This document shows positions 62,826-64,000 of a DNA stretch of 64,000 nt, piece by piece. Both the position numbers and the translations under genes were made by a program. Positions within the stretch are counted from its first letter, which is position 1, and each line of letters opens with the position of its first letter. This DNA comes from Martelella radicis. Its GTDB lineage: Bacteria; Pseudomonadota; Alphaproteobacteria; Rhizobiales; Rhizobiaceae. The DNA lies in assembly GCF_014196625.1 (NCBI RefSeq), contig NZ_JACIDZ010000014.1, positions 1 to 64,000 on the forward strand, given 5' to 3'. The notes below the pieces were generated by a model. It was not told the origin of the DNA. It made no database searches and was given only the letters and a program-made list of their open reading frames with translations.

Positions 62826-63524
62826 TTGGTCAAGATCGAAAAAAAGACGCTTACCGAGCAGACCGTCGAGTACATTCTGGAGATGATCAACTCCGACCGT
62901 CTCAGCGTCGGCATGGAAGTGCCGAGCGAGATGCAGGTCATCCGTGAGCTCGGCGTCAGCCGCGGCGTTGTGCGCGAGGCCTTCAAGTCGCTCGAAATTC
63001 TCGGCGTGCTGCAGGTCGAAAGCGGCAAACGGCCGAAGGTCGCGGAATTCAACCCCAAGGCGCTGCAGATCATCTTCGGCTTCGCCCTTGCCACCGAACA
63101 GGTCGAGACCACCCATATTCTGGGCTTCCGACGCCTGATGGAAGTTTCCAGCGTCGCGCTTGCCGCGCGCAACGGCACGGAAGAGGATTTTGCCGAGATT
63201 CGCCACCACATGGATCATATCCGCACCGATATTGCCGATATTCCGCGTTTCCTCGAGCACGATATCGCCTTTCATATCGCCCTTGCCGATGCCACCAAGA
63301 GCCCGATGTATTCCATCATGCTGAAGGCCCTGCGCTCGGCGGTCGCGCGTACGATCATCGACGGTCTTTATGCCGAGCGCCTGCGCAACCATTCAGAAGA
63401 GATCATAGAACTGCACCAGGCCATTACAGACGCTGTGTGCAATCGCGACGAACAAGGCGCCATGAAGGCGATGGACAATCATTTCGATTCCGTGATCGAG
63501 GACCTCCTGCGCGCAGGCGGCTGA
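62826..63524 (+). CDS. GntR-family regulator, FadR subfamily
   Basis: 232 residues: winged helix (VEYILEMINSDRLSVGMEVPSE...LGVSRGVVREAFKSLEILG) and an FCD ligand domain with metal-binding residues in EHDIAFHIALADAT and HQAITDAV. FCD regulators commonly sense uronates or hexonates. The start is TTG at 62826, 7 bases past AGAGGGA. Likely the repressor that binds the AACCTATC-type operators at 54.8 and 55.1 kb; it ends the operon. Confidence 0.92.
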   Translation: MVKIEKKTLTEQTVEYILEMINSDRLSVGMEVPSEMQVIRELGVSRGVVREAFKSLEILGVLQVESGKRPKVAEFNPKALQIIFGFALATEQVETTHILGFRRLMEVSSVALAARNGTEEDFAEIRHHMDHIRTDIADIPRFLEHDIAFHIALADATKSPMYSIMLKALRSAVARTIIDGLYAERLRNHSEEIIELHQAITDAVCNRDEQGAMKAMDNHFDSVIEDLLRAGG

Positions 63525-63841
63525 AGCACCGGACTTCGGCCGGTTATGCAAGAAGACGATCGAGCCGAGCGATTTGCCCATTTTCGTAACCCCAACGACA
63601 TCGGCGTGGAACTCCGCCGGCCGGCCGAATACACAAGGTGAATATGACCGTTTGGGCGGGCTGAGATCATTCTTGATTGGCTTTCGGCCTCGTTCATGCC
63701 ACCGCCTGCTTTCTCCGGCCGCGCTTAACAACAAGCCGTTCGGAATCATCCGAAACGCCTGCAAGGCCATTAGGGTCAAACCGTTCTTCGCGCTTCAAGC
63801 CCAAGACAAAAGCGTCACCCGCGCGGCAAGGACATCGCGAT
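63525..63841. other. Gap between regulator and right-edge gene
   Basis: 317 bases. Just after the stop, ACCGG (63528-63532) and CCGGT (63540-63544) could form a small hairpin. Short open frames on both strands here lack ribosome sites and recognisable sequence. No gene assigned; a decayed coding remnant around 63550-63650 cannot be ruled out. Confidence 0.4.
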
Positions 63842-64000
63842 CTAGCGCTTCTGCCTCGCCTTAAGCAAACGCGTTGCCTGTCCTGCATCCAGAGCTTCGG
63901 GCCTGCGGCAACGGGTCGAAACCGCGACGCTGCTGTTTTCTTCACTTGAGCGCAGAATAGCCGTCAGAACATCCACGACGTGAAGCGCGAATTCGCCGTT
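63842..64000 (-). CDS. Gfo/Idh/MocA-family dehydrogenase, C-terminal fragment
   Basis: The reverse strand is open from the right edge to a TAG at 63842, 52 codons. The product end reads NGEFALHVVDVLTAILRSSE, then VSTRCRRPEAL; this is the usual C-terminal pattern of Gfo/Idh/MocA sugar dehydrogenases (HVVxVxxAILxSxxxxxxVxxxxxxxRPxxL). It converges on the FadR-type regulator gene. The enzyme may belong to the next sugar operon outside the window. Confidence 0.65.
   Translation of the reverse strand, partial: NGEFALHVVDVLTAILRSSEENSSVAVSTRCRRPEALDAGQATRLLKARQKR

Noticed and set aside
63574-63949. Short frames after the FadR-type regulator
   Set aside because: They overlap the convincing C-terminus of the right-edge dehydrogenase on the other strand and have no ribosome site.

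Overview
The window is about 60% GC, densely coded, and made up almost entirely of catabolic operons. Family composition (many ABC and TRAP transporters, LacI/GntR/LysR/AraC regulators), Shine-Dalgarno usage, frequent ATGA start/stop overlaps, and an intergenic element at 841-943 of the type scattered through rhizobial genomes point to an alphaproteobacterium of the order Hyphomicrobiales (Rhizobiales). A Rhizobiaceae- or Martelella-like marine or plant-associated bacterium would fit, but the genus cannot be fixed from this sequence. I see no rRNA, tRNA, insertion sequence, phage, CRISPR or replication genes, so the piece reads as a catabolic region of a chromosome or chromid.

Layout. (1) 1-192: start of a secreted protein leaving the left edge, followed by an AT-rich palindrome cluster. 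(2) 0.9-13.5 kb: two divergent operons around a GntR regulator. Leftward: GntR, creatininase-family amidohydrolase, ketopantoate-reductase-like enzyme, SDR, CE4 deacetylase/imidase-like protein, isoaspartyl peptidase. Rightward: a complete dipeptide-type ABC importer and an M32 carboxypeptidase. Together they suggest uptake and dismantling of unusual peptides or cyclic amides. (3) 13.5-24.3 kb: alginate or related oligouronide use. LacI regulator, sugar ABC importer, PL17 oligoalginate lyase, SDR, 2-keto-4-pentenoate-hydratase-like enzyme and a second, PF05426-type lyase; neither lyase has a signal peptide. (4) 24.4-32.7 kb: siderophore-iron uptake: SIP reductase, FecCDE-type importer with binding protein, TonB-dependent receptor, AraC regulator.

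(5) 32.9-42.3 kb: a sugar ABC system whose binding protein and a Gfo/Idh/MocA dehydrogenase run left while an unrecognised 821-residue toroid-type protein, ATPase, two permeases and a LacI regulator run right. The 821-residue protein is the best candidate for an undescribed carbohydrate-active enzyme, and its start overlaps a possible 11-codon leader peptide. (6) 42.4-53.4 kb: a CoA-thioester catabolic unit around a LysR regulator. Leftward: enoyl-CoA hydratase, acyl-CoA dehydrogenase, NDP-forming acyl-CoA ligase, TauE/SafE transporter. Rightward: thiolase-like protein lacking the usual His, DUF35 partner, TAXI-TRAP transporter. Matching LysR-type palindromes precede both operons, so they probably form one pathway. 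(7) 53.6-63.5 kb: hexuronate use: enolase-superfamily dehydratase, SDR, DctPQM TRAP importer, uronate isomerase, RraA-like protein, two-part altronate-dehydratase-like enzyme and a FadR-type regulator, with related AACCTATC operators in the divergent promoter region. (8) 63.8-64.0 kb: C-terminus of another Gfo/Idh/MocA dehydrogenase entering from the right edge.

Two threads run through the window. First, several systems handle uronates and their derivatives (alginate oligomers, hexuronates, possibly the substrate of the 821-residue protein). Second, five of the six solute-binding-protein genes are followed within about 15-40 bases by a GC-rich hairpin without a clear U-run, which probably sets binding protein above permease in expression.
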